From: Deltaproteobacteria bacterium
GTDB taxonomy: Bacteria > Myxococcota_A > UBA9042 > PHBI01
DNA length: 39,139 bases
NCBI GenBank assembly: GCA_011526585.1
Contig: WYBB01000196.1
Location: 1 to 39,139, forward strand
Reading direction: 5' to 3'
The notes beneath the pieces were generated by a model. That model was not told the origin of the DNA and made no database searches. It saw nothing but the letters and a program-made list of their open reading frames with translations. The number at the start of each line of letters is the position of its first letter. Position 1 is the first letter of the stretch. Position numbers and translations under genes: made by a program. Positions 19,803 through 28,408 of the stretch are shown in pieces.

Positions 19803-21518
19803 TCAGGGGCCCGCTTGCCACGTCGCTTCGATGGCCGCGAGGATCGCGTCGAGGTCGGGCGCGGCCTCGCCGATGTACTGCATGAGGCCTTCGCGGAACG
19901 CAGCCTCGACCGCCGGCGGCAAGAGGTCGGAGCCGTCGAAGCGCGCCGCGCCCGAACGCATCGCGCCCTTGTAGATCTGCGCGAGCTCCCGCGTGAGGCC
20001 GGCGATCGGATCGTCGTCGGCCTCGGGATAGGCGTCGAAGGACAGGTTGGCGATGACCACGCCGTTGAGCAGCGCCGCCACCGCGTGGCCGTAGTGCTCG
20101 CTCATCAGGAACCGACGAGGGTCGCGGCCTCGGGCGCGTCGCTCACGACGAAGGCGAGATCGCCCGCGATCACCGCCGCATCGGGATAGGCCGATCCGGC
20201 GGCGGCCGGCGTCGGGAACCAGACGAGGCCTGGTGGTGGAGGCGCGCCGGCGCGGGCGTGACGCCCGCGTACGCGTAGTCCGGGTAGGACTCCTCGAGGT
20301 AGGAGTTCAAGGCCGGCGGGCGCGCGAGCCCGCCGACGTCATTGAACCAGCGCTCCAGCGTCGCCGTCGTCGACTCGGCGAGGTAGCTCGGCTCGCGCGC
20401 GATCGCGCCGAAGGTGAGCCACGCGTCCTTCATGCAGGGGTCATCGAACGGGCGCGCGTGCGAGAAGATGTCGTCGTAGACATCGGGGATCGCCATGCCG
20501 AGGCCCGCCTCCGTGAAGGTGTCCGCGCGCGCCCAGACGATGCTCTTGACGGTCGCGCCCGTGGGCACGGCGAGGAGCTCGCCCAACGCGCCCCTGCCGA
20601 GCCCCAGCGCGGCCGGGCCGTAGGTCGCGGCGACCGCGTCGGCGCTCGCGGGCAGGGGCTTCACCAGGCCCTGTCGGTCGAGCGCGGCGAGCACACCCGG
20701 TTGCGGCGTGAGCAGCACGTCGAACGGCGGCTCGTCGGACGCGAGCGCGGCGAACGGGTCGGACACGTGCACGAGGGTGGCGCGCACGCAGGCCACCTCG
20801 CTGAAGCGCTCGAGCTCGGCCTGCCACGCCACCCACTCGATGGTGTCGACGGTGTTGGAGATCGCGAGCCGCACCTCGGACATCTCGCCGGGGCACGGTG
20901 GCACCACCACCTCGAGGAGCGTCTTGCGCAGGATCCCGTGCTCGTTGTCGTGCTGGATCACCCCGAGGTAGGTGTCCGGCGCGCGCAGGTGCCGGGCATC
21001 GAGATCGGCGAACCGTCCGGGTAGCCGAACGACAGGATGTTGCGGTTCCACCACGGCAGGCCCCAGAAGATCGCCGGGTCGGGCGCGCCCTCGAGGCCCT
21101 CGCTCGGGACCGCCTCGAGGGTGAGGTCCTCCAGCACGAGGTCGACGCCCAGGGCGTCGTCGGTCGGGTGCGGGAAACAGAGCAGGCTCGGCAGGCGCAC
21201 GATGTGGCACTGCGCGGCGTCCTCGGCGCTCGGCAGATCCGTCGCCTCGTCGAGCGCGCGCTGGAGGTTGTCGCCGTCGTCGGCGCCGCCGCCGAGCGGG
21301 TGGACCACCCACAGGTGGCTGCCGGGCTCGTGCTCGACCACCGGCTCGATCACCTCGGTGTCGTCGCCGGTGTCCTCGGGGGTCGCATCGGGAACGACCT
21401 CGGCGTCGTCCCCGACCTCGTCGACCTCACGGGTCTCGGCGCCGTCTGAGCCCTTCGTCGAGTCATCACCGCAGCCGGGCACGAGGGCAAGCAGCAGCCA
21501 AACGATCGATGCACGCAT
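19803..21518 (-). pseudogene. Frameshifted sugar-binding-type (ABC solute-binding) lipoprotein gene
   Basis: The start is the ATG at 21518 (AAGAAGG lies 5 bases upstream), encoding a signal peptide with lipobox LVPGC and an acidic linker. An N-terminal region of unknown fold (to about residue 190) precedes a region resembling carbohydrate ABC-transporter binding proteins: FDVLLTPQPGVLAALDRQGLVKPL, PTGATVKSIVWARADTF, PDVYDDIFSHARPFDDP, then LTRELAQIYKGA, RFDGSDLLPPAV and DLDAILAAIEATW. The frame breaks three times, at about 21012, 20222 and 20112, each explained by one missing base, and reading returns to the original frame after the third. The usual segment with PWC...ATGWPATDW between the two lobes also appears to be absent. 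No permease or ATPase gene is adjacent. It is either a decaying gene or an assembly with repeated indel errors. Confidence 0.75.
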
Positions 21519-21557
21519 TTGACCTTCTTGTCGTGGGTGACGGGACGACCAGGGATG

Positions 21558-21575
21558 TTCTTGGGAACCCAAGAA
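21558..21575. promoter_or_regulatory. Inverted repeat in divergent intergenic region, candidate operator
   Basis: TTCTTGGG and CCCAAGAA flank two A residues, forming 8-base perfect arms in the 213-base gap between the broken sugar-binding gene (start 21518) and the Cys-rich lipoprotein (start 21732). It lies 40 bases upstream of the former. Transport genes for sugars are often controlled through such palindromes, but no regulator gene is nearby. Confidence 0.45.
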
Positions 21576-21731
21576 TCTCACGTTTTCATTGGTTTGTAAG
21601 TCGAGCCTGCCCGGCCGACCGGCGCGAGGGCGGGACATGGACAGTTACGAAGGGCTGCCCCATCCTCGTACCTCCGAGCCACGCAGAAGCGCCGGCCGGT
21701 CGTCCGATCCGTCCCTCTCCCCGAGACCCCC

Positions 21732-24656
21732 ATGCGCACATCCGCCCTCCGTCCGCACCTGGCGGCGCAGGTCCTCCTGCTGTCGCTCACCGTCGCCTGC
21801 GCTTGCGACGCGACCAAAGTCGCCAGCGAGTGCGTCGCCGCCGATCTGATCGGACAGTGCCCGGTCGGTTCGAACCCCGTCCTCGGCGCCGCCGCGGAGA
21901 CCGCCTGCGGCGGGAGCTTCGAGACGAAGCTTGTCACCGACGGCGACGCCGCGACCGGTCAGTGCGGCGCGAGCGGGAGCTGCGAGTTCCTGTGTCAGTT
22001 CGAAGTGCCGTGCACCTGCGGGGTCGCGACCCTGACGAAGGAGTCGATCGTCTGCAGCGAGTGCCCCGATCAGAGCTGCGGCGACGGGCGCTGCGAGGGC
22101 ACCGAGCGCGCGACCTGCGCTCCCGGTCAGGCCGGGTGCTTCGCGTGCGGCGAGGACTGCGCCGGCCCGACCTGCGGCGACGGAGACTGCACCGGCGACG
22201 AGAGCCCCGACACCTGCCCCCAGGACTGCGCCGCGGTGTGCGAGCCCAACGCGAGCGTGTGCATCGGCACCCGCGTCTCGAAGTGCACCGCCGACGGGCG
22301 CAGCTCGGTCGAGTTCGACTGCGCCACCGGGGGCCTGGTGTGCAGCGGCGGCGAGTGCGTCGCCTCCGGGGTCTGCGGCAACGGGCTCTGTGACGGCGGC
22401 GAGTCGCCCGCGAGCTGTGCCGAGGACTGCAGCACGCTCTGTCCCCCCTCGAGCCGGAGCTGCGAAGGTGACACGCTGGTCGTGTGCGCGGCGGACGGAC
22501 AGTCGACCAACCGGACGGACTGTCGGGCGGACGCCAAGATCTGCGTCAACGGCCAGTGCCGCGAGCCGAACGTGTGCGGCAACGGGCTCTGCGAGGCCGG
22601 CGAGAGCGAAGGCTGCCCCGCGGATTGCGCCGCCGTCTGCGGCAACCGCGTGTGCGAGAACAACGAGGCGACGACCTGCCCGGCGGACTGCACCGTGTGC
22701 GGTGACGCGACCTGCGGCGCCGGCGAGATCGAGAGCTGCCCGCAGGATTGCGGGGTCTGCGTGCCGAGCGAGAAGGAGTGCATCGCCCGGACCCTGCGCG
22801 TCTGCAACGCCAACGGCACCGCCTACGAGGACATCGCCTGCGACGCCCTCGGGCTCACCTGCGGGCGCGGGGACTGCGTCGAGGCGGGCGTCTGCGGCAA
22901 CGGCCTGTGCGAAGGCGACGAGTCCCGGGCGACGTGCATGGGCGACTGCGCCGAGGTCTGCGGCGACGGGGTGTGCGCCGGGGCCGAGGTCTTCCTCACC
23001 TGCGCGGTCGACTGCGACCCGGTCTGCGGCGACGGCACCTGCGAAGGCGACGAGTCACACGCGACCTGCTCGTTCGACTGCCTCGCGAGCTGCGGTGACG
23101 GCGCGTGCGCCGCGCCCGAGGATCGCGCGAACTGTCCGCGCGACTGCGGCAGCTGCGGCGACGGGGTGTGCCAGGACGGCTTCGAGTCGGCGAGCCTGAA
23201 CCCACCCGGCGCGCTGGAGTCATGCGTCGCCGACTGCGTCGTCACCGGCTGCGACGCCGACGGCGACTGCGACGACGACGTCGACTGCACGACGAACCAG
23301 TGCCTGAACGGGTCGTGCATCTATGCGCCCGACGACGACCGCTGCACGGGCACGGACAAGTGCATTCGCTTCAACGGCTGCTGCCCCGACGGCGACGGCG
23401 ACGGCTACGCCGACATCGCGTGCGGCGGCAGCGACTGCGACGACCGCGATCCGGACGTGCACCCCGGCGCGGTCGAGGTGTGCGGCGGCGGGGACAAGAA
23501 CTGCGACGGACAGCATCGGCCCGCGCTCCTGCCGGCCAAGAGGCTCACCAATACCGCCGCCGCGAAGTCCGACATGACCGCGATGGATCTCGGCGACGCG
23601 GTCCTGCTCGGCTGGACCGGCCGGCCGGCGCTCGGGCGTCATCCGCAGCTGCTCGAGGTCGGCTGGGATCTCCTGCCGCGTGGCAGCGTCGTGACGCAGG
23701 ACGAGATCGAGGTCCTCGACCGCACCCCGGCGATCGCGATGGCCTGGAACGCGACCCGCAACCGCGTCGGCATGTGGTGGGTCGGCACCGACTACCAGGC
23801 GGGCGTCGCCTGGCTCGGCAAGGACGGCGCGTTGGAGGTCGCGCCGGCATCGCTCGGCACCGCCGACTGCTTCAACCACAGCGTCGGCGGCACCTTCAAC
23901 CTGTACCGGCACGCCGCGGGCGCCTTCGCGACCGGCGACGCGGTCCTCTTCTTCTCGAACCTGCACCCGTCCAACGAAGGCTTCGACCGTCAGGGCTACT
24001 TCGTCGCCGGAGGGGTCTGGCGCCTGGCGCCGACCGGCAACGTCGCCCTCGTCACCCCCGATCCGGGCTGCGCCTGGGTCGGGGCCTGGTACGTCGACAC
24101 CGGGATGGTGAGGCCGAGCCTCACGGCCGGGTTGATCTCGGGGGCGGGCACGGGCCGGCCCGACCTCGTCGAGCCTCCGGCCGGCGGGATCACGAGCTTC
24201 GATCCGACCGACACGGTGTTGCCGCTGCACGCGCAGCTCGACCACCCGAGCGCCGCCGCGAACACCTGCGCGATGGGCTCGGACGGCGAGCTCCTCGCCG
24301 TCGCGTGCGCGTCGGACGACACGCTCCACTACCATCGCGCGACGCAGGCGGGCGGCGTCTTCTACAGTGCCGAGATCCTGACCGGCACCTACGAGCCGGT
24401 CGCCGTCGGCACCTCCAAGCCAGGCCTCGGAGCGTCGCCGGTGGTCGGCGTCGCCGTGCGCGACGGCGGCGGGAGCCTCTGGTTCTTCGCGCGCGACCAG
24501 GCCGGCGAGGAGGTCCTCGAGCCGGCGATCATCGGCGGCGGCGAGGCGGTCCGCTCGACCTGGGTGCTGCACGACGGCCACGACTTCATCGTGGTCTGGC
24601 TCGCGAAGAGCGGCGGCTTCGAGCAGGCCTTCGGCCAGCGCATCATCTGCGAGTGA
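21732..24656 (+). CDS. Cys-rich lipoprotein with CGDGxC repeats and MopE-type metal-binding motif
   Basis: The 974-aa protein has a signal peptide with probable lipobox TVAC near residues 20-23. Residues about 115-510 contain some eleven CGxGxC...ExxxxCPxDC units, interleaved with three longer Cys modules of the form CxPxxxxC...VCxxDGxS...DC...CxxGxC. Near residues 565-595 is the acidic GGSDCDDRDPDVHPGAVEVC motif, like the Ca/Cu-binding repeat of MopE-type myxobacterial proteins. Residues 600-974 are beta-rich, with few Cys, and resemble a beta-propeller or sensor-like domain. This architecture is typical of myxobacterial surface proteins of unknown function. It is divergent from the broken sugar-binding gene and convergent with the FNR-like gene, 25 bases away. 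Confidence 0.8.
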   Translation: MRTSALRPHLAAQVLLLSLTVACACDATKVASECVAADLIGQCPVGSNPVLGAAAETACGGSFETKLVTDGDAATGQCGASGSCEFLCQFEVPCTCGVATLTKESIVCSECPDQSCGDGRCEGTERATCAPGQAGCFACGEDCAGPTCGDGDCTGDESPDTCPQDCAAVCEPNASVCIGTRVSKCTADGRSSVEFDCATGGLVCSGGECVASGVCGNGLCDGGESPASCAEDCSTLCPPSSRSCEGDTLVVCAADGQSTNRTDCRADAKICVNGQCREPNVCGNGLCEAGESEGCPADCAAVCGNRVCENNEATTCPADCTVCGDATCGAGEIESCPQDCGVCVPSEKECIARTLRVCNANGTAYEDIACDALGLTCGRGDCVEAGVCGNGLCEGDESRATCMGDCAEVCGDGVCAGAEVFLTCAVDCDPVCGDGTCEGDESHATCSFDCLASCGDGACAAPEDRANCPRDCGSCGDGVCQDGFESASLNPPGALESCVADCVVTGCDADGDCDDDVDCTTNQCLNGSCIYAPDDDRCTGTDKCIRFNGCCPDGDGDGYADIACGGSDCDDRDPDVHPGAVEVCGGGDKNCDGQHRPALLPAKRLTNTAAAKSDMTAMDLGDAVLLGWTGRPALGRHPQLLEVGWDLLPRGSVVTQDEIEVLDRTPAIAMAWNATRNRVGMWWVGTDYQAGVAWLGKDGALEVAPASLGTADCFNHSVGGTFNLYRHAAGAFATGDAVLFFSNLHPSNEGFDRQGYFVAGGVWRLAPTGNVALVTPDPGCAWVGAWYVDTGMVRPSLTAGLISGAGTGRPDLVEPPAGGITSFDPTDTVLPLHAQLDHPSAAANTCAMGSDGELLAVACASDDTLHYHRATQAGGVFYSAEILTGTYEPVAVGTSKPGLGASPVVGVAVRDGGGSLWFFARDQAGEEVLEPAIIGGGEAVRSTWVLHDGHDFIVVWLAKSGGFEQAFGQRIICE

Positions 24657-24681
24657 GCCCGGCGTGCTTCGAGTTGCACCC

Positions 24682-25332
24682 TCAGCGACCATCCTCCAAG
24701 CGTACGCGGCGGCCGTCGACGGCGATGAGGCCTCGATCGGCGAGGCGGTGGAGCGCGCGCGAGACGGTCTCGAAGGTGAGGCCGAGCACGGCGCCGAGCT
24801 GCTCGCGCGTGGCCGGCAGCTCGACCCAGGTGCCGGGCTGGGCGCGCGCGGCGAAGTCCTTGACGAGCTCGAGCACGCGCTCGTCGGCGCCGAGCGAGGC
24901 GTTCATGACCATGCGCCGCTGCAGGGTGGCGAGGTCCTCGACGCCGAGCGCGGTGAGCGCCATGGCGTCGTCGGGGTTTTCCTGAAACCAGGTGCGCATC
25001 TCGCTCGGGCTGACGGCGCAGGCGCGCGAGGTGCGGAGCGCCGTGGTGGTGGCGAGGTAGGTCGGGGTCTTCGGCGAGAGCGCCTCGAGGCCGATGACGT
25101 CGCCGGGGCCGACGAAGCGCGCGGCGGCGTGCTTGCCGTCGGGCGTCGTGACGAAGACCTGGAGCCAGCCGCCGGTGACGGCGAAGACGTGGCGCGCCTC
25201 GTCGCCCTGGCGATAGAGGAAGTCGCCCTTGGCGAGCTGCATGCCGCCGGGCGGGGTGCCGGCGCAGGAGACGCAGTGGGCGCGCAGGCGAACGCCGCGA
25301 CGCACGATGGGGCAGAGGATCGGCAGGGTCAT
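24682..25332 (-). CDS. FNR-like Crp-family transcriptional regulator
   Basis: The 216-aa protein has an N-terminal Cys group (C7, C20, C23) and one Cys in the beta-roll domain (C105). This resembles the FNR arrangement (C20, C23, C29, C122) and could ligate an oxygen- or NO-sensitive 4Fe-4S cluster. A cyclic-nucleotide-like beta roll spans about 31-115, followed by a dimer helix. The helix-turn-helix is TREQLGAVLGLTFETVSRAL at 175-194, with E188, S191 and R192 in the FNR-type ExxSR arrangement that reads TTGAT half-sites. The ATG overlaps the response-regulator stop by four bases, making it the last gene of the respiratory operon. Redox control of that operon or other respiratory genes is inferred. 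The C7-C20 gap is longer than in FNR, so cluster binding is unproven. Confidence 0.85.
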   Translation of the reverse strand: MTLPILCPIVRRGVRLRAHCVSCAGTPPGGMQLAKGDFLYRQGDEARHVFAVTGGWLQVFVTTPDGKHAAARFVGPGDVIGLEALSPKTPTYLATTTALRTSRACAVSPSEMRTWFQENPDDAMALTALGVEDLATLQRRMVMNASLGADERVLELVKDFAARAQPGTWVELPATREQLGAVLGLTFETVSRALHRLADRGLIAVDGRRVRLEDGR

Positions 25333-26708
25333 GAGACGGGTCCTCCGAGGCGCTTGATGATGCGGTGCAGCGCGGCGCGGGTGATCCCGGCGGCGGACGC
25401 GGCGGCGGAGATGTTGCCGCGGTGGGCGGCGAGCAGGTCCTCGACGTAGCGGCGCTGGAACTGCTCGAGCGCATGGCGCTTCTTGGCTTCGTAGTCGTGC
25501 TCGCCGGGGAGGGCGTCGAGGGGCGCGGGCTCCTCGCCGTCGAGCACGATGTCGCGCGCGCCGATCTCGCGCTCGGTCGCGAGCAGGGTGGCGCGCTCGA
25601 TGACGTTGGCGAGCTCGCGCACGTTGCCGGGCCAGTCGTGGGAGAGCAGCGCGCGCAGGCCGTCGGGGCTCAGGCTGCGGGCGGGCAGGCGCCCGTCGTC
25701 GTGGGTGACGAGGAAGGTCTCGGCCAGGAGCGCGATGTCGTCGGGGCGCTCACGCAGCGGCGGGATGCAGATCGAGACGACGGCGAGGCGATAGTAGATG
25801 TCGCGGCGCAGGCGACCTTCCTTGACGAGGCGCTGCGGATCTTCGTTCAGCGCGGAGATCACGCGCACGTCGACCGGCACCGGGCGGTCGCTGCCGAGCG
25901 GTTGGATCTCGTGCTCCTGGAGGGCGCGCAGGAGCTTGCCCTGCAGCGGCAGCGGCATGGCCGCGACTTCGTCGATGAAGAGGGTGCCGCCGTGCGCGGT
26001 GAGGAAGAGACCCTTGCGGTCGGCCTGGGCGCCGGTGTAGGCGCCCTTCCTGGCGCCGAAGAGCTCGGCCTCGGCGAGGGTCTCGGGCACGGCGGCGGCG
26101 TTGAAGGCGACGAAGCGTTGGTCCTTGCGCGGGCTGGCGAGGTGGATGGCGCGCGCGACGAGCTCCTTGCCGGTGCCGCTCTCGCCGCGGATGAGGACCG
26201 AGGCGTTCGAGTCGGCCACGCGCTCGATGGTGTCGAAGAGCGCGCGCATCTTGCGGTCGCGCCCGACGAGGCCGTGGAAGTGGTTCCGGCGACCGAGCTC
26301 GGCGCGCAAGGAACGCAGCTCGTCTTCGCGGGCGACCTCCTCGAGGGCGCGGCGCGCGAGGACGAGCAGCGCGTCGTTGTCGAAGGGTTTGGTGAGGTAG
26401 TGGAAGGCGCCGTCCTTCATCGCCTGCACGGCGCTGTCGATCGTGCCGAAGCCGGTGAAGAGGATGACGCGGCAGCGCGGCAGGCGCGCGCGCACCTCGG
26501 CGAGCAGCGCGAGGCCGTCCATGCCGGGCAGGCGGATGTCGGTGACGAGCAGATCGGCCGGGCGCTCGGCGAGGATCGTCAGGGCCTCCTCGGCGGAGTG
26601 AGCGATCGAGATCGCGCTCGAGAGCTCGGAGAGCACGAGCGCGACGCCCTGGGCGAGGTCGCGCTTGTCGTCGACGACGAGGATGTGCGGGGAGGGCGCG
26701 CAGCTCAT
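25329..26708 (-). CDS. NtrC-family sigma54-dependent response regulator
   Basis: The 459-aa protein has a receiver domain with phosphoacceptor D57 (LLVTDIRLPG) and K107. An AAA+ domain follows with Walker A GESGTGK at 175-181, GAYTGA at 222-227 (the sigma54-contact loop, Phe to Tyr), and Walker B GTLFIDEV at 241-248. The usual ELFGHEKGAFTGA reads ELFGARKGAYTGA here. A Fis-type helix-turn-helix (GNISAAASAAGITRAALHRI) ends the protein. The ATG at 26708 overlaps the kinase stop by four bases, and its own stop overlaps the FNR-like start. It is the partner of the adjacent kinase. Two sigma54-type promoters are found in this window, so direct autoregulation is likely but inferred. Confidence 0.95.
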   Translation of the reverse strand: MSCAPSPHILVVDDKRDLAQGVALVLSELSSAISIAHSAEEALTILAERPADLLVTDIRLPGMDGLALLAEVRARLPRCRVILFTGFGTIDSAVQAMKDGAFHYLTKPFDNDALLVLARRALEEVAREDELRSLRAELGRRNHFHGLVGRDRKMRALFDTIERVADSNASVLIRGESGTGKELVARAIHLASPRKDQRFVAFNAAAVPETLAEAELFGARKGAYTGAQADRKGLFLTAHGGTLFIDEVAAMPLPLQGKLLRALQEHEIQPLGSDRPVPVDVRVISALNEDPQRLVKEGRLRRDIYYRLAVVSICIPPLRERPDDIALLAETFLVTHDDGRLPARSLSPDGLRALLSHDWPGNVRELANVIERATLLATEREIGARDIVLDGEEPAPLDALPGEHDYEAKKRHALEQFQRRYVEDLLAAHRGNISAAASAAGITRAALHRIIKRLGGPVS

Positions 26709-28408
26709 GCGGCCTCCGAGGTGTGCGGGAGGGGGGCGGGCGCGGGCAGGATCAAGCTGAAGGTGGTGCCGCCGCCGGGCGCGCTCTCGAGCTCGAGGCG
26801 GCCGCCGTGCGCACTGGCGATGTCGCGCGCGACGGCGAGGCCGAGGCCGGTGCCTTCGGCCTTGGTGGTGAAGAAGGGCTCGAAGACGAGCTCGCGCTGG
26901 GCGGGCGCGATCCCCGGGCCGCTGTCGGTCACGCAGAGCGCGAGCTCGTCGGAGGTGCGGCGCGCGAGCGCGAGCTCGAGCCTGGCGGCAGGTGCGGGAT
27001 CGAGCGGGGTGAGCTTGGCGCGCGCCTCGGCGATCGCCTCGATGCCATTCATGCCGAGGTTGACGAGGACCTGGATCACCTGGTCGGGATCGGCCAGAAT
27101 CTCGATGTCGTCGGCGGGCGCGGCGCGCACGTGGAGCGTGACCCGCATGCGATCGGCGTGGGGCTGGAGCGTGCGTGCGGCCTGCACGAGGAGCTGGCCA
27201 GGACGCACCGGACGGGCCTCGGGCGGGCGCTGGCGCGCGTACTCGAGGAGGTCGCGCACGATGCGCTTGCAGACGTCGGCGTTGCGCAAGATCGTCGCGA
27301 GGTGCTCGCTCGTGACGTCGGCGGGGGCGCGCTTGAGCAGGTGCTGCGCGTAGAGCTGGATCGTGCCGAGCGGATTGTTGATCTCGTGGGCGAGGGCGGC
27401 GGCGAGCTTGCCGATCGTCGCCATGCGCTCGCGCTCGGCGCGGAGCTCTTCGTCGCGCAGGCGCTCGGTGACGTCGCGCGCGACCATGACGGCGCCGAGC
27501 GAGTCGGTGCCGTCGCGGCTGACGCGGCCGTAGGTCGCCTCGTAGGCGCGACCGGCGACGCGCAGGATCGGGTGGTGCTCGTGCTCGCCGGGGTCGTGCA
27601 GCTTGGCGAGCATCTGCGACCAGCGCTCGCGGGTGTGGCAGACGCGCAGGTCGCGACCGGCGGGTGTGGGTGACGCGGGCTCGTGGCGCGGCGCGGGGTG
27701 GGGCTCGGCGGCGGCGGTGAAGAGGGCCGAGGCGGCGCGGTTGGCGAGCTGGATGCGGCCGTCGGGGGCGGCGAAGAGCACGGCGTCGGCGATGCAGTTG
27801 ACGACGGTCTCGAGGCGGGTCCGCTCGGCGTGCATGGCGCTGACCAGCGAGTGCACGACGAGACCCGAGCCGAGGGTGGCGAGCGCGATGGCGGCACCGC
27901 TGCCGGCGAGCGTCGGGCGATCGAGCGGGCGGCAGAGACCGGCGTCGAGCACGCAGCCGGGGGGCAGGACGGTGATCTCGATGGCGGCGAGCAGGACGAC
28001 GACGGCGGCGATGGCGAGCACGATCTTGCGGGCGAGGCGCTCGGGCAAGAGCAGAGCGGCGAGCACGGCGTGAAAGACGTAGAGCGGCGCGAACGGGTTG
28101 GCGAGGCCGCCGCTGGTGTGCAGGAGCGCGGTGATGAGCGCGACGTCGAAGGCGATCTCGCTCGCGACGATGCGCGGATCGAGCGAGTGTGCGGGACCGA
28201 CCAGTGACAGTGCGATATTGACCAGCGCCAGCAGCGCGAGGCCCGACCACAGCGCGACCATGGCCGCGGGCAGGACGCGCGGGCTGATGAGGGTCGTGTG
28301 CGCGACGACGAGCAGGAGGCCGGCGAAGGCGAGCCAGCGCAAGGTGAGGAGCCGTTCGCCGAGCTTGAGCGGCGCGGCCGACGGGGTCGCGACGACGGAG
28401 GCGTGCAT
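26705..28408 (-). CDS. Membrane sensor histidine kinase with RegB-type quinone motif
   Basis: The 567-aa protein has five to six N-terminal membrane segments (about 20-190). Between two of them lies GGLANPF at 100-106, which matches the GGxxNPF quinone-binding motif of RegB/PrrB/ActS redox kinases. A PAS domain follows (about 200-315), then HisKA with LAHEINNPLG (H341) and a HATPase domain (QVLVNLGMNGIEA, DSGPGIAP, GTGLGLAVA). Unlike RegB it has a PAS domain and an NtrB-like H-box, and it is paired with an NtrC-type rather than a RegA-type regulator. The ATG at 28408 overlaps the previous stop by one base (TGATG). Sensing of the quinone pool redox state is inferred from the motif and from the respiratory operon around it. 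Confidence 0.9.
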   Translation of the reverse strand: MHASVVATPSAAPLKLGERLLTLRWLAFAGLLLVVAHTTLISPRVLPAAMVALWSGLALLALVNIALSLVGPAHSLDPRIVASEIAFDVALITALLHTSGGLANPFAPLYVFHAVLAALLLPERLARKIVLAIAAVVVLLAAIEITVLPPGCVLDAGLCRPLDRPTLAGSGAAIALATLGSGLVVHSLVSAMHAERTRLETVVNCIADAVLFAAPDGRIQLANRAASALFTAAAEPHPAPRHEPASPTPAGRDLRVCHTRERWSQMLAKLHDPGEHEHHPILRVAGRAYEATYGRVSRDGTDSLGAVMVARDVTERLRDEELRAERERMATIGKLAAALAHEINNPLGTIQLYAQHLLKRAPADVTSEHLATILRNADVCKRIVRDLLEYARQRPPEARPVRPGQLLVQAARTLQPHADRMRVTLHVRAAPADDIEILADPDQVIQVLVNLGMNGIEAIAEARAKLTPLDPAPAARLELALARRTSDELALCVTDSGPGIAPAQRELVFEPFFTTKAEGTGLGLAVARDIASAHGGRLELESAPGGGTTFSLILPAPAPLPHTSEAA

